64,000 nucleotides of DNA, taken from contig SCFE01000119.1 in the NCBI GenBank assembly GCA_004352715.1, forward strand, positions 1,401,744-1,465,743, given 5' to 3'. The first letter of the stretch is position 1. Every line of letters begins with the position of its first letter. This DNA is from Hofstenia miamia (lineage: Eukaryota; Xenacoelomorpha; Acoela). The translations under genes and the position numbers were made by a program. Below, one piece after another: positions 1 to 12,096 of this stretch. The notes beneath the pieces were generated by a model, which made no database searches, was not told the origin of the DNA, and saw only the letters and a list, made by a program, of their open reading frames with translations.

Positions 1-1448
1 TTAAATATCGTGACGCTATTTGGAGAAAAAAAAATTGCTTAGACATCAATTTAAAATTCGAAAACATTCTTGGAAATGAATGGAGCAAGTTCTACATTAA
101 ATGCCTTTCATGAGCTTTCACGTTTTCAAACATGATTACACGAGAGACAGCAATTTATCCAAGACTTTTTAACCTTACCTCCAACAACACATGCTCCGAA
201 TTCCGACATTACACGATCTAAACATGTGTTCATAAGAAATTAAAGGTTCTCGTGGATAATTATTATGTGAAAAATCACTTTATTTTCTGATGACGCCAGC
301 CGCCATTAACTGCGAAAAACGCTGAGTAGCTTGATTCAGCATGAAACCCAGTTACGAAATCCATCGAATTGAGCAACATTTAGATCTATCGAGGTTTCTT
401 TCAAAAGTTTCACGATGGAAGCCGAAAATAAAAAATTTAGCAATTAATGTAGCGAATTCGTAACACGCTCAAGTTAGTCAACATCAAAACGTGCCAGGTT
501 CTTTTAAATTTCAGGAACAATGTCAGAAAAGTTCATTCAATGCTTTTGATAAATAAAGTTTTTAATCTGTATTTTTTTAGCCACTCCTATAGCATTCATT
601 TTTTGGATTTCTAAAACTTCGAAAAATCATGAGAAGAGTATTAAAAAATATATTTAAATGTAAATCTACATTAATTTACTAAGTTTACTCACAGGGCAAA
701 TTTGCAATGGTTGGCAAATGGCATTGATATTTCGACTAAATAACCTACACTCAATACAAAGATGAAATTCGACATGATTAAGAAGAATTGTGAGAGGCTA
801 AGGAAATAGAATTTTGTGACTGCAATAACTACACGACGAACACAAGAAAAATATGAAAAAGACAACAACACGAAATTATTAAGAGCAATACATATACTTT
901 AAAAGACGATAAAAACTAGTTGTAATTACTCATACTTATTTTTTCCTGCAATTTTACTGGCAAACACTCATCGAACTTAAATGGATTGAATCTGATGAAA
1001 TGGGTAAACAAACTCATTTTAACCAAATGAGAAGTCGGAATGTATGTGAAGAGAAAAATGACAAATAGAAAAGTGAAAGTTGATGATAAAGCGCAGTAAA
1101 TAAGCAATGGTTAGAAATCAATGTTCCACACACAGTAACAAAGACAACTTAACAAGCATGATTAATAACTTACACTTCGCTATTAAATACATTGTATTAA
1201 CCGATTGTATAATAGAATCAAAAAAGATAGTGATTTTACAAAAAATCAGTTTTCTAAAAGCCTTTTCTATCAATTTTAAAATATTCTTAGAAATTGAAAT
1301 GAAGTATTTCACAAGACTTTGTGTCCAAATGCTTTGGCCTCGTGTCGAAAATTTTCTGAGGTCCCTCCATGTAAAGCCCTAACCAAACATTACATGCTAT
1401 AGAAAATGCTAACAATGGCATTTAGAGGACTTTTGCTGAAAAATTTAC
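1..1448. other. Unassigned left edge, probably intronic to CdsA
   Basis: AT-rich sequence with many stops in all frames. The 3' half of the CdsA coding region (central membrane segments and the conserved C-terminal signature) should lie in this direction on the minus strand, but no exon could be fixed here. A hydrophobic minus-strand stretch at 693-819 ends at a good GTGAGT donor, but its open frame does not match the phase left by the exon ending at 1449. Confidence 0.4.
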
Positions 1449-1625
1449 CTCTCGATGAATGTAATAACTAAAGTAGGATGACAGAAATTCCCCATATGCA
1501 TAATAATTTACAATGAACAAGAACATCCAACTGAGCGTGCGGAACCATGGTAAGTTGTAACTGCGGTAAACTCGATATCCAATGGTAATTATCTCATCAA
1601 AACATTTCAACTGCACAAAAAGCAC
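1449..1625 (-). CDS. CdsA: CDP-diacylglycerol synthase (phosphatidate cytidylyltransferase), internal exon
   Basis: The enzyme makes CDP-diacylglycerol from phosphatidic acid and CTP at the ER membrane, feeding phosphatidylinositol and phosphatidylglycerol/cardiolipin synthesis. This 59-codon exon carries the family's most recognisable N-terminal block: [17 protein letters not shown], then LPWFRTLSW, then a hydrophobic helix ending in YYAYGE and SYYIHRE. Animal CDS1/CDS2/CdsA proteins have the same block (KCFxEIIxIGYxVY, [18 protein letters not shown]). Both ends are good splice sites read on the minus strand: a TTTTCAG acceptor above 1625 and a GTAAAT donor below 1449. The exon is phase 0 at both ends and joins in frame to the exon at 1731-1827. 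The C-terminal catalytic region is not seen in the window. Confidence 0.9.
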
Positions 1626-1730
1626 CTGAAAACAATAGGGTTACTACAAGAAAAATGATTTCTATTATTTAGTAAAACTCACGAAAAATAGAAAATGCTG
1701 TATTAAATGCTTAAATACATTAAAACATAC

Positions 1731-1827
1731 AAATATAGATAAAGCCACTGGACCAAGATATATGATGAAGATGAACCCAGCCAGTAATATCCAAGTAATG
1801 ATAAACCTCACAGTGTAGTTACGCCAT
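1731..1827 (-). CDS. CdsA: CDP-diacylglycerol synthase, first membrane-segment exon
   Basis: Read on the minus strand this exon gives WRNYTVRFIITWILL, then a hydrophobic stretch ending IYLGPVALSIF. It corresponds to the RWKNWWxRG segment and first transmembrane helix that lie just before the KCFxEI block in animal CDS proteins. It starts after a TTTAG acceptor with one base completing an upstream codon and ends at a GTATGT donor in phase 0, so it splices in frame to 1449-1625. The next intron is short (105 bases, 1626-1730). Confidence 0.85.
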
Positions 1828-2811
1828 CTAAATGTTCAATTATAATAAGGAATATAGTAGGATCTAATAGTAAAAATAAATATGGTGCTAAAGTCACATG
1901 ATTAAGCTTAAAAAATCTAGATTGATAAGTAATTATAGTTAAGAATCATTGAAGTGGACGAATGTGTAATATGATTTCAGCTAACAACTTGTTATAGAAA
2001 ATGACTTCAATAAAAGCTATACTTTTTCCTGAATTTAAAGCACTCCGGTTTTTATTTGATAATATAAACTTATACATAATGTCTCCATTAAATGCCAGCA
2101 CAAATCTAAAATGATTTCTAGTTGCTCTAATGCAAACCCATACAATAGGTTCATTGAATATATCCTTTTTATTTCTTTCTATTACGCACATCAATTGTTG
2201 AGATTACATTGCAAGCTAGTTCGATTAGGCAAACTGTTTTGTGCACGATACGCTTTATTAGGTTTGTGTGCTTTATCTACATAAAAGAATCAGTTAAGGA
2301 TAAACATTGCTCTCATAGGTTTTCCACCTCCTTATTAGACTTGAAGAGAACTTAAATCATTACAAAAATGAAATTTTCAATGAAAAATATTTATAATATC
2401 AAGTATTTCAGAAAGAGCAATAAAATTTATTACAAATTTTCAGCATTACGTTAAAGCATATTCATTGTATATCGCGAATTTCTAAATTTCCTAATAAACT
2501 GAAGAAAATAAAATGTGGAAAAACGGTTTGTGGTATTAAAAGGATATAAGCATTATAAAGTTATAGATCAGTCAATTATCATTAGTGAATATACAGCTTA
2601 ATTTTGCTTCATTAAATATATATAGTAAATAGGAGTTAATTTATTTTTATTATACATAGCAGAAATACATCCACACAAGAGCAAGCAATTGTTGATATTT
2701 TGATATTTCGAACCTACTGGGTTAATATAAAAACAATATTAAAATTCAAATTAACCATAGAATTTATCTAACTTTTTAGGCACACATTGAAGATAAAAAG
2801 ATTCTTCGGAC

Positions 2812-2897
2812 TTATCCGTCGATGGGACTACTTCAGCTTTATCAAGGCGATCTTCTATCAACTTAGAGTCATCTTCGGAGCTTAGTTCTGCAGCTCG
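2812..2897 (-). CDS. CdsA: Probable N-terminal cytosolic exon of CdsA
   Basis: A minus-strand open stretch after a TTTTAG acceptor begins RAAELSSEDDSKLIEDR and continues LDKAEVVPSTDK. Animal CDS proteins have an acidic, Ser/Asp-rich cytosolic head before the first membrane helix, with a P-S-x-D-R/K motif near its end, which this resembles. A GT at 2810-2811 ends the exon in phase 2, matching the single base that opens the exon at 1827. The frame stays open further (SEESFYLQ), so the donor is uncertain and a small intermediate exon is possible. The start codon is not identified. Confidence 0.5.
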
Positions 2898-3630
2898 CTA
2901 AAACACTTTAAATGCACATTTGGAAGAAATTATTCAAATTAACGATATTTATAAACTTAGATCATTAACTTTACGACATTTACTGCAAAGAAAACCAAAT
3001 TTATCAAGAAAATACTAGAACCTGAATACATTTAGTTGTAGAAGTGAAACTAAATACTCTACTAATATAAACAAATGTGATATAAACTGATTAGCTTTTG
3101 TAAATAATAATAATGCAGGAGAATGCAATCAAAATCCATCTTAACATCCTAAGAATATGTTTATGAGCTAATAAAAAAGCATTGCACATTCAGGATTTCA
3201 TCCATGTGTACAATTCAAACAGCTTTTTCAAGAAGTGTTTGAAGAAGAGCGAGGATAAGGAAATATTATTGGAATTCTCCCTAATACTAATATAAAATTT
3301 TCCATGTGGAACCCCTGTGCCTTAGACAGAAAACAATATATTTGGATAGATTGGATTATTTTGTAGACTATGCTACACATTTTGAAAGTCGTTGCTGTGG
3401 TAAACATGGTTATTTTCGGCTGTTTTTAAGGTAAATAATGGTGCATCAGTCCGCTTTATCACTTCTCAAAACCTTATATAGCTCCCTTAAATGATAGAGT
3501 TTAAAAAGGACTGTTAACTAGTTTACAAATGTTGAAGGAGCGGTTACGAAATAAAAAATGTATTACTTCAGTTGAAGTTTCCATGTGAGTCAAAACAGTA
3601 TTATATAAAGCGATATAATTTTGTTGAATA
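2898..3630. other. Intergenic or 5' region of CdsA, nothing recognised
   Basis: AT-rich spacer between the CdsA N-terminal exon and the Mutator-like relic. The first exon and promoter of CdsA may lie here, but no start codon, TATA box or other signal could be supported. Confidence 0.3.
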
Positions 3631-5380
3631 ATGCCGCCCAAAAAGAAATTTAGAAGTATAAGAAGAAAGAAACGAAAATTCACTAAGAATATGCATACAC
3701 AACCACAAGATTCCACATCAATCTGCTGCTACAGCGTTGAACTGAAGATACTCAAGTCTTTGAGAAGGCTTGATTTATCAAGTTCTAGTGAGGATGAAAG
3801 TGACACACACACCAGAAGGCGAAGGCAATGAAGGCTTTAGTTTTATGTTTTTTACATTGTTACAGAAATAATGCGGACGTTTTGGTGTACTGATTGTAAT
3901 AATGGCCATGTGGTCATGAAGGAAAATTTAGAATCGAAAAAGGGATTCGCCACACAATTGCTTCTAGAATGCACAGCTCAGAATTGTAAATATTCAAGGA
4001 GCTTCTATACGTTAAGAACGGTGCACAATGACAATGCTTTTGAGGTAAATTAAAGAGCTGTGTTGGATGGAAGAAACATTGGTTATTAGTCACACAGGAC
4101 TTTTAAAATTTGCTGGCACCATTAACATGCCACCACCCATGAATGAAAATGCATACAGGGATCATGTTGCTGCTACAAATTCTGCTGCTGTTGAACTGGT
4201 TTGTAAAGAAAGCATGAGCAATGCAAGTCAACAAACAAAAAAAATTATGAAGCAGAAGTTGGAAAGTATGACATTGGCATTTCAGCTGAGGGAACGCGGC
4301 GACGCAGAGGATATTCTTCGTATAATGTGGTGTCTAAAATATCATTGGTCGCGAAGAAAGTTTTAGATGTTGAAATCATGTCAAAAGAGTGTAGAGAATG
4401 TGTGATATGGAAGAGAAAGGAAGCAACTGAGAAGTGGTGGGAAGGGCACCAGCATCAATGCCCATTCAAATTGTGAAGGGTTATCAGGTGCTATGGAAGC
4501 TGCTGGGTGTGCTGCTACTTTTGAACGATCTGTGGAACAGTATGCCTTGCGTCACACAGAGTTTCTTGGAGATGGGGACAGTAAAACATTCAATTTAGTA
4601 ACAGAGAAAAAATTTTATGATGATGTGAAGGTTACCAAGCTTGAGTGCGTTGGCCATGTTGAAAAAACGTGTGGGATCACGACTGCGTTCCCTGAGAAAC
4701 GCTCGGGTAAGACCCATCTTGATGATGATAAGCCAATTGGTGGACGAGGAAGATTGACAGACAATGAAATTGACAGCATGCAATTTTATTATGGCAAAGC
4801 CATAAGAAATAACACACATTTTGTCAAGGCTATGCAAGATGCTATTTGGAAAATCAGTTGCCATATGCAGTCCACAGATGAAAATCCAGATCACAGTCGG
4901 TGTCTTGTTAGGGAAGATTTCTGGTGTGGTTTCCAGAGAGATGTTGTCAAAAAATATCAACATATAGAAAGAAAAATCCTCTTCGAAAAGCTGCGCGAAC
5001 TGCTATTTTCCCAGTATTTGAAGCACTCACGGCAGAGGAATTCCTCTTTAGTTGCCTTCATAGTGGTATACAAAACCAAAATTCAATGGATTGATTTGCC
5101 AGCGTGCTACCAAGGAAACCCATTCCAGCCTTCTAACTGTGCAATTGGCAACTTACCTAGACAGTGGGTCAGTTCAATAATGGATGCAAAACAATGTCAT
5201 CTGTTCTGGAAAACCTTGGCAGTAACCCTGAATTTCATTTATGTAAAGCGTCCAAGAAATTTGTCAAGACTGAATTCGGCATTCAAGAGCTCGGACATGT
5301 CCAAAAGACACCGCAGAAAAATTAAACAGGCAAAAAAGGAAGCTAAAGAGGGACCCCAGTATAAGACTGGTGGTTTCTAG
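3631..5380 (+). pseudogene. Mutator-like (MULE) DNA transposase, decayed
   Basis: Broken pieces of a transposase of the Mutator-like domain family common in invertebrate genomes. In order: a basic N-terminus (3631-3831); a Cys-bearing segment with WCTDCNNGHVV and LLLECTAQNC (3871-4053); a linker (4067-4300); an RNase H-like start reading AEGTRRRRGYSSYN (about 4272-4320), then VLDVEIMSKEC and CVIWKRKE (to about 4470); then 4493-5380 with GAMEAAGCAATFERS just upstream and inside its start, TEFLGDGDSK, VTKLECVGHVEK, GRGRLTDNEID and YYGKAIRNN. The catalytic stretch is normally VDGTW, so the first Asp appears as Glu here. At least four stops or frame changes break the reading frame, so this is a fossil. 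Terminal inverted repeats were not found. Confidence 0.85.
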
Positions 5381-7265
5381 ATGGTAACATAAACTATAGT
5401 TACAGTTTGACACTAGAATTAAACTTTACTGTGGTTATTCTCACATTTAAAAATGTGGACGTTCTGAGAACAAAAACAGCAATATCTTGAGAAATATTTT
5501 AGATACAAGGATGAAATTTTCACTGTGAGTTTATACCAATATTACCTTACAATTACCTATTATTTTCCGGTTTTAGTGCCCAGACCAAATTTAGAAGCTT
5601 TGGAAAACTTTGTGTTTTTAGATTTTTGCAATCAATTTTGAAAAATACTAAAATATATGAAAACATTGCAGCATCTGCATAATAATAGGTCATTGCAGAG
5701 CTTTTCTTTCATTTATATAGCACAGAAAATTTCAGAACTGTAGCACTAATTGTTTTGTTGAAATTAGTGTTGGCGTGGGTAACAGTTTCACCTTGAAAAA
5801 TAGGGCGGGCAGGGAAAAGGGTGTGGCTCCATGACAACTGTAAATATGGGTAAAATTATTTTTGTAAGTTGAAGTTCTTCCTTCAAATTAAATTAGTAGA
5901 AAATCATTTCCACTATGATAAATAGAACTTTCAAAATGACCCAATTTTGTCTATCGAGTCACCTTAACTGTTTCAATTGAGGGATATTGAAGTGAAATTA
6001 ATATGTGGTATCAGGCTTTCAACACAAAGCATGTTATTTTGAACGACCATGCAGAAATATGTAAAACAACTTTGATCTGAATTCTATTAATTTAATGCAA
6101 ATATCTTAAATGTATTAAATCTGTAATTAAGACATCAAAATTTAATGCTATTCTAATTGACATTTACAATTCACAAAACTACAATGTAGTTTTCGACAAA
6201 GAATACATTTGGATATCATTAGTTAATTGTGAGCCTAAGTTCGCACATTAAATACACTATATTATAAATATTTGCCTTAATTTTGAAGAATAGACTATTA
6301 TTGTAGCATATAATCAAAGAATGTCAATTATTACAAACCCATAGTTGATGATATAACATGTACTGTTAATGAATAAAATAATAATTTTATTAACATTGGA
6401 CCATTAATTGCAAAAATCATTCCCGCACACCGTACAACTTATAACAGAAAGTGATGCAGAATCAGTCGTTTTAATAGAGATATCAAGGCCCTGATAATAA
6501 AAACCAGCCAATCAGCTTCTGAATCAACAACTTGCCTAGAAATAGTTAAGCGCGAGTAGCCTTCCGACAGACCCTATTGTAATGGACTTATAGCTCAAAT
6601 TACAATCTACTGAGAAACCGAATGAATATCGTATATATTAGAATTTAATGACAGGGAAGTTGATGTTTGATATTGTCATTTTGTTGAGGGGTAAAACTAT
6701 TCACCTAGCGATACCGTAAGGTGTGAGTATTATTGATAATTAAAATATGGGTAAACTAGTTACTAGTGTTTAAAGCTATCTTCCTTAAATGACTATATTC
6801 TTAAATCTATCAACAAATACTTAAAGGTTATTATAATAAAATATATATTTTATTTTTCCTAAACGCGTTGTATGTTAGAAATGGAATTTTTCTAATACAC
6901 AGCGCCTACGGCGATAAAATTTCAACTTACAAAGCGAATATTGCCAGTTGAGGCCTTTCTTAGCGGTTTTTTCAGTCTAGTTAAATGAGGGGCTCAATCT
7001 ACTAGTCATTGATAAAAATTATAGACACTAAACATACTATATTTTTTTCAAAAAATTACAACGCACCTAATATTTATACTTTTTAATGTTAAATAGCATT
7101 AGTAATGTGATAAAAGCAATTGTTTTGGTGATGTTATCTTGTTAAAATATGAATATACAATAGAAAGTCAATTTGCGGAATATCGATGTTGTTAAATGAT
7201 ACATGCGTTTTTGATTAATTAATTGTATGAGTTTAATATCAATATATTTGCAAATGAATGCTACA
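5381..7265. other. Spacer with no recognised gene
   Basis: AT-rich sequence between the Mutator-like and Penelope-like relics. No open frame with family features, no RNA gene and no clear repeat unit was seen. The left part may belong to the 3' flank of the Mutator-like element. Confidence 0.4.
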
Positions 7266-8629
7266 TTTTTAGAATGTCCGATTCACAATTGTTTAACACA
7301 TGATTTGACGAATTGTTCTTAAGTAACATAGAAAATCTGCACTTTTGTTCATCTTCTCCTGCTAAAAAAACGAAATCTGTGCCTAAACGTCCAAAACGGA
7401 AACGCCAGGATCAACCGCATGTGCAGGAATGTGTGTTATGTTGAAGCACCAATCATATTCACATAAAACTCGAAGCGAATCGCAAAGATAACTTATATTA
7501 TCATTCTACCGAACGTGCTTAAGCAAACAAGTTTTTCAGTGTGAAGCATGTGTCAAACGATTTTCATACAATATCCGCATTTACAAAATTGTATCGGACC
7601 CCTTGTGGAAGTCACGGCCAAAAAGGATACAATAGAATTGTTCCCACCTTCTGTTTCCAAGTGGCAATGAATTCACTGAGGAAAAGTTCATTAAGCACCA
7701 TAATTCGTCCTCAGGAGGAGCTAAATGCTTCCATTTTTCCAAAACACTCATAATTTTTTTTAAAGAACTTATTTGCAATACTAATACTTTAACTCATACT
7801 GAAAACTTTTCAATAATTTTTTCAAAGTATTATAGAGAAAGTAAAATCAAAGCTTCCACAGCGGTTTTATACTTCACAATGCTCAAATCATTAATCAGCT
7901 TTATTGAAACAAATTTTAGTGATGCAATTTAATTTAATGCAAGAGTTTGGGAACAAGTGATTTCATTACAAGTGAGTGCATATAGTAAACATGCAAAGCG
8001 GAAACTGAATGCTCATCAACTCCAAGTGTTTAGTAAAGCGTCTGAATTCGAAATTGTTGAAAAATTTAAGCCGCAGATTGAAAAAATTCTCATGATTTCA
8101 GATATTGCTTTTAGTGATTTTCGTGGACTGTTATTTTTATTGTTATAAGTTACTTTAAATATTAGGAATGGGCCTTTATTTACTCTTACTGTAAAAGAAT
8201 TCTTAAAGCTGAAAGCTAATCAGCCTTAAGTTGTAGAAAAGTATAAGACCAGTTATAAACATACTATGTTATTTTCATTTAATGAAACAGAGATAGGACT
8301 AATTGAAAAATTACAAAAGTTCTTTGAGCATATTTATGGAATCCGTATGCTTTTGTATCCAAAAAAAATACAGTTGATAATTCAATTAAGACTCTCATAA
8401 ATAGAGTCATACACAAATACATTCCAGAATACATTACAATTTTTGGCCCACATCGATCAGAAATCCCTGATGTTCGTATTAAAAAAGATTATTTTATTTA
8501 TATTGAAGAAAAGTTTAATAGATTTATTCTAGATATGAAGAAACGTAATGAAATTAGTAACGAAGATTATATTAAAATGAAAAGTTGTGGATCAATGCCA
8601 GCTAGATTATATGCTTTAGCAAAAATTCA
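7266..8629 (+). pseudogene. Penelope-like retroelement fragment with partial reverse transcriptase
   Basis: A degraded element read on the plus strand. It opens MSDSQLFNT followed by a stop, then a basic stretch with VPKRPKRKRQDQP and a Cys pair (CVLC). A later open part (7957-8148) contains YSKHAKRKLNAHQLQVF and FKPQIEKILMISDIAF. The best marker is at about 8539-8629: KKRNEISNEDYIKMKS followed by CGSMPARLYALAKIH, which resembles the finger region of Penelope-like and related reverse transcriptases (GSxPxxLYGLxKxHK). The sequence then stops at a single N, so the palm with its YxDD motif is absent. There are several in-frame stops. The Penelope assignment rests on one motif and could be another RT clade. 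Confidence 0.6.
8186..8464 (+). repeat. Duplicated segment, copy 1 (pairs with 8631-8909)
   Basis: This 279-base segment of the retroelement recurs almost identically at 8631-8909, right after the N at 8630. The copies share the same bases up to ATCAGAAAT and then diverge completely: copy 1 runs into the reverse-transcriptase motif and copy 2 into unrelated sequence. Confidence 0.85.
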
Positions 8630-8630
8630 N

Positions 8631-9153
8631 TTACTGTAAAAGAATTCTTAAAGCTGAAAGCTAATCAGCCTTAAGTTGTAGAAAAGCATAAGACCAGTTA
8701 TAAACATACTATGTTATTTTCATTTAATGAAACAGAGATAGGACTAATTGAAAAATTACAAAAGTTCTTTGAGCATATTTATGGAATCCGTATGCTTTTG
8801 TATCCAAAAAAAATACAGTTGATAATTCAATTAAGACTCTCATAAATAGAGTCATACACAAATACATTCCAGAATACATTACAATTTTTGGCCCACATCG
8901 ATCAGAAATATGTGGGATTCCTACGTGGATCAAAACAAGGAAAATCTTCCTAAAGAGGTAATCACTGCTCATTACACTGAGACAGGCCACAGTGAGTAAA
9001 CAGCTCATGCGCACTATGTCAAAAAAATCATGAGGAAAACTTTCTTAAGATGATGAATTATCGTCAAAAAGAATTATATGCTAATGCTGGGAACAACCCT
9101 CAAATTCAGCGAATTCATCTGGAAACGTGGCGTCCAAATCACCAAGAAAAAGA
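8631..9153 (+). repeat. Second partial copy of the retroelement segment with a different tail
   Basis: Bases 8631-8909 repeat 8186-8464. After 8909 the sequence differs and includes a short plus-strand reading ending ELYANAGNNPQIQRIHLE then TWRPNHQEKE and a stop near 9153. It looks like the end of another truncated copy or a different allele joined across the N. Function not recognised. Confidence 0.6.
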
Positions 9154-10381
9154 ATAAATAAAAATAATAAAAATTTTATGCAAAAATAGGAAGCTAGCCA
9201 ATCGGAAATAGTATTTACAAAAAGCTTTTAAACTGTTGTTGAAGTTTGTTTTGAAGTTTAATCATGTTTTTATCTGTGTTACAATACAAAGCGCCTATAA
9301 TTTATACAAAAGGTGTAATATTAATATATAGTAAGTGCAGAATAGTGCCATATATATATATATAATTTACTAGGAAATGTAAAACAATTATAACTAAACT
9401 GTAATAAATTTGATACTTAAGCTTTTTATGAAAACGCACTGCAAATAATTTTTGTAAATGTCGTGAACCTTCTCGTGAAAATGTGTCATAACATGTTTTT
9501 AATGGTTTGTCACAAACTGTTGGTCATGTTTACTTTTCAACTTCTAAAACTTAAAAAAATTCATAGACCTATTTATCAGATTAATAGAAAAAACAAAGCA
9601 TATTTTACATAGCTTGAATGAATGAAATAGCTGTATTTCATTCATTTGTATACTCTACAAATAATTAAATTAATTAAAAATATTTGACACCATCCCCGTT
9701 AGTCACTATATAATGATTAATTATATCACTTAAACAAAACAGAAAAGAAACCACATTAGAGGTAGAACTGACAATGAAGATTCATACTATAGCAGAAAAT
9801 CACATTATATTACATGCAATTTAAGTATATTGAAGTTTCTGCTAAATTATAATTAGATCAAGAAAATCAGTAACCTCACGATTCCGTTTACGTATGTTAT
9901 CCGAATATTCTGATTCCATTAAAATTCATCAATTATTTTTATTTTTAACTTCAGCTCGAGGTTACCTAGGCGTATCGATCAGTTGCTATTTGTCAAATAA
10001 TTTTTCAAAGTCTAAATAAAGTGAAATTTAAGTTAAATTTAAGTTAAATTTATAACTTATAGTTTCTTTTTCTATGGAAAATGTATTGGTTTATTTCATT
10101 AAATATTTGCCCATCTAAGCACGAACAATATTCCATTACCATTATTTAGCATCGGACATTTAGCAATCAGAACTTAAATAATTAATATTGTTATTGTAGT
10201 TGATTAGTACTTTTAAATATTATTCATGAGGAAATAGTAATTTTCAATTTCCGCTTATCTGTTTTATTTTAGTATTGGAAAATTTGAGTAATTTAGTTTC
10301 AATTATAATTTTAGTTGCTGATATTTCATACGAACATATTTGGCGTGTGAGCCAACTTTTTAAGTTACTTGTGATGTACTA
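9154..10381. other. Upstream region of the zinc-finger gene
   Basis: AT-rich sequence before the first coding exon at 10382. It holds a short (TA)n tract near 9350. The promoter and 5' UTR should be in or upstream of this stretch, but no initiator, TATA box at a sensible distance, or binding-site cluster could be supported by eye. Confidence 0.35.
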
Positions 10382-10802
10382 ATGTATTCACGGCGTATTG
10401 CTGCCCTCAATATGTCACCTAGACGTGGCTCTTTGGATCGATTAGATACACCCCCACCTTCAGTAATGCACAATATAGCCCCAATGAGCCCACCAGATGA
10501 CTTTGACTGGGTTTTAAAAGATGATATTGACATAAGTCGCGTTGTTAGCCAAAATAATCTAGATTTACCCCTAGTACACTCACAAAATAACGAGCCTACA
10601 ATTGCTTCTGTGAATGTGCCTCCTATCCCACAGTCAATGCAAAGCTCGCGCAAACGCTCTTTTCAAGAAGCAAGTTCTTCATCATTTCAAAGAAACAACT
10701 TGAAAAGTGGTTGCAATTCTGCCCCTCACAATAGAGCATATCAATATGACATTTCCACTGGTGGCAATTTATTTGGAAGTAGTTACGATGACATGATTAC
10801 AG
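10382..10802 (+). CDS. C2H2 zinc-finger protein, exon 1 (N-terminus)
   Basis: First coding exon of the main gene in the window, a putative nuclear DNA-binding protein. It starts MYSRRIAALNMSPRRGSLDR; an in-frame TAA lies shortly upstream, so the ATG at 10382 is a sensible start, with a second Met at residue 11. Features: RRGSLDR and proline-directed serine sites (TPPPS, MSPPDD), acidic segments (DDFDW, KDDIDIS), and a basic SRKRSF near residue 90 that could serve in nuclear import. The exon ends at ACAG|GTTTTT in phase 1 and joins in frame to 10930. Orthology not recognised. Over its eleven traced exons the gene gives about 851 residues: a long Ser/Asn-rich region, then five C2H2 fingers at the C-terminal side. 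Confidence 0.75.
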
Positions 10803-10929
10803 GTTTTTGCATCTTTATTTGTTTTCAATTTTATTATATGTTCTGTTAATTTCCTACTTTATGTATTGCGTTGACACGTAAAATTTGTTTTGCAGCTATT
10901 TCTTATGAAGCTGAAAGGTAATATATTAG

Positions 10930-11174
10930 GTCGAAGAACGGTAGAGCAGTCTTCAATTACGCTTCCTCGTTCTTTGTCTTTTGAAAAATGTTTCTCTTTT
11001 GAAAAATGTTTCGATTCTTCCATGTTTGATTCGTTGCTTTTGGATACTCCTTTGGCATCCTCTGTCGATTCACATGAACAACCTTCCCCTCTTTTTATGT
11101 CCAACAAATCTGATCCTGGTGTCTATTCCGATGAACCCCTGGTTGATTCTGGAGTTTTGGATGCATCATCTGAG
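10930..11174 (+). CDS. C2H2 zinc-finger protein, exon 2
   Basis: Begins after ATATATTAG with two bases completing the codon from exon 1 (phase 1) and reads GRRTVEQSSITLPRSLSFEK. It contains a near-tandem peptide pair, SLSFEKCFSFEKCFDSS, then acidic and Ser-rich sequence ending VDSGVLDASSE at a GTAGTT donor, phase 0. An upstream acceptor at 10895 (TTTGCAG) looks stronger, but after the phase 1 donor of exon 1 it opens only eight codons before a stop, so the downstream acceptor is preferred. Confidence 0.7.
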
Positions 11175-12096
11175 GTAGTTATATTATATAGGCGAATTTG
11201 TTTCTGATTATCTTTATAGAAAATATATTTAGTCTGCAATTAAAATTGTATTGAAAATCAACTACAAATCACTACAAATCGTTGTTTATTGTGTGATGTA
11301 TGACGTAAAGTGCAGAAATTAGTAACTTAAGACTACATTTTAATATTTAACTTATAATTGTGATTCTGTGTTTAGTGGTAGTACATTTATCGAATATTTC
11401 TAACTGAATATTCACCATTCTACTTGTGTAATTTTTCGAATCTACAAATTTTGCGGGAAATTTCACAATTTGAAAATTTAGAAACAAATTTTGTATAACC
11501 CAAAATAACTAATTTACAAGTTTTAAAATGAATAACATGTTGTCGCGTGTAAATTTAATAAGCTAGTGCGCTTGTGGTAATTGTGTATGCTGTAGTATCC
11601 TTCAAAAACTTTTAAGTGAATTGTTTTTCCGTCACTATTTAAGTGAATGAATTTCATAAAAAAATGATTCTACTCACTGAAGTATACGATTTGATTTTTT
11701 AAAGAAGCATTGATCAATAACTATTTTTCGCAATTTCGTAAAATGGATGATATAACTATAGTGCAAGACAGACTTATTAAAGTTATTGCAAATATTTTAA
11801 GAATCTTAATTTTTTTTCAATTTCTAGAAGTTTTCATTATTTTTTCGAATTTTCCCGTGCTCAATTAAAATGTGCAGAAAATAAGGTGTCGTTTTAATTG
11901 GTGCTTTAGCTCTAAACTGCGACACTAGGCATTTCATCGATATCTTGGTAGGGCACTATTTGAAGTTATTCTTATTTAACAGAGCTGCTTTTAAATTATT
12001 TACAGTAAGAAGTATCTTTGTTTAAGATACTTTTTACAGGACTAGTTAATAAACTTAAAGTTATTATTATTATAAATAATAATACCTATATTTTAG
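11175..12096 (+). other. Intron between exons 2 and 3
   Basis: AT-rich intron of 922 bases bounded by GAG|GTAGTT and a TATTTTAG acceptor. No embedded gene or repeat family recognised. Confidence 0.6.

Noticed and set aside
693-819. Candidate next CdsA exon on the minus strand (hydrophobic, ending FANHCKFAL, GTGAGT donor)
   Set aside because: Its best open frame needs phase 1 while the previous exon leaves phase 0, and similarity to the second CDS membrane segment is weak.
10896-10916. Micro-exon reading AISYEAER after the TTTGCAG acceptor
   Set aside because: Phase fits upstream but it leaves phase 2, and the following intron would be only 12 bases long.
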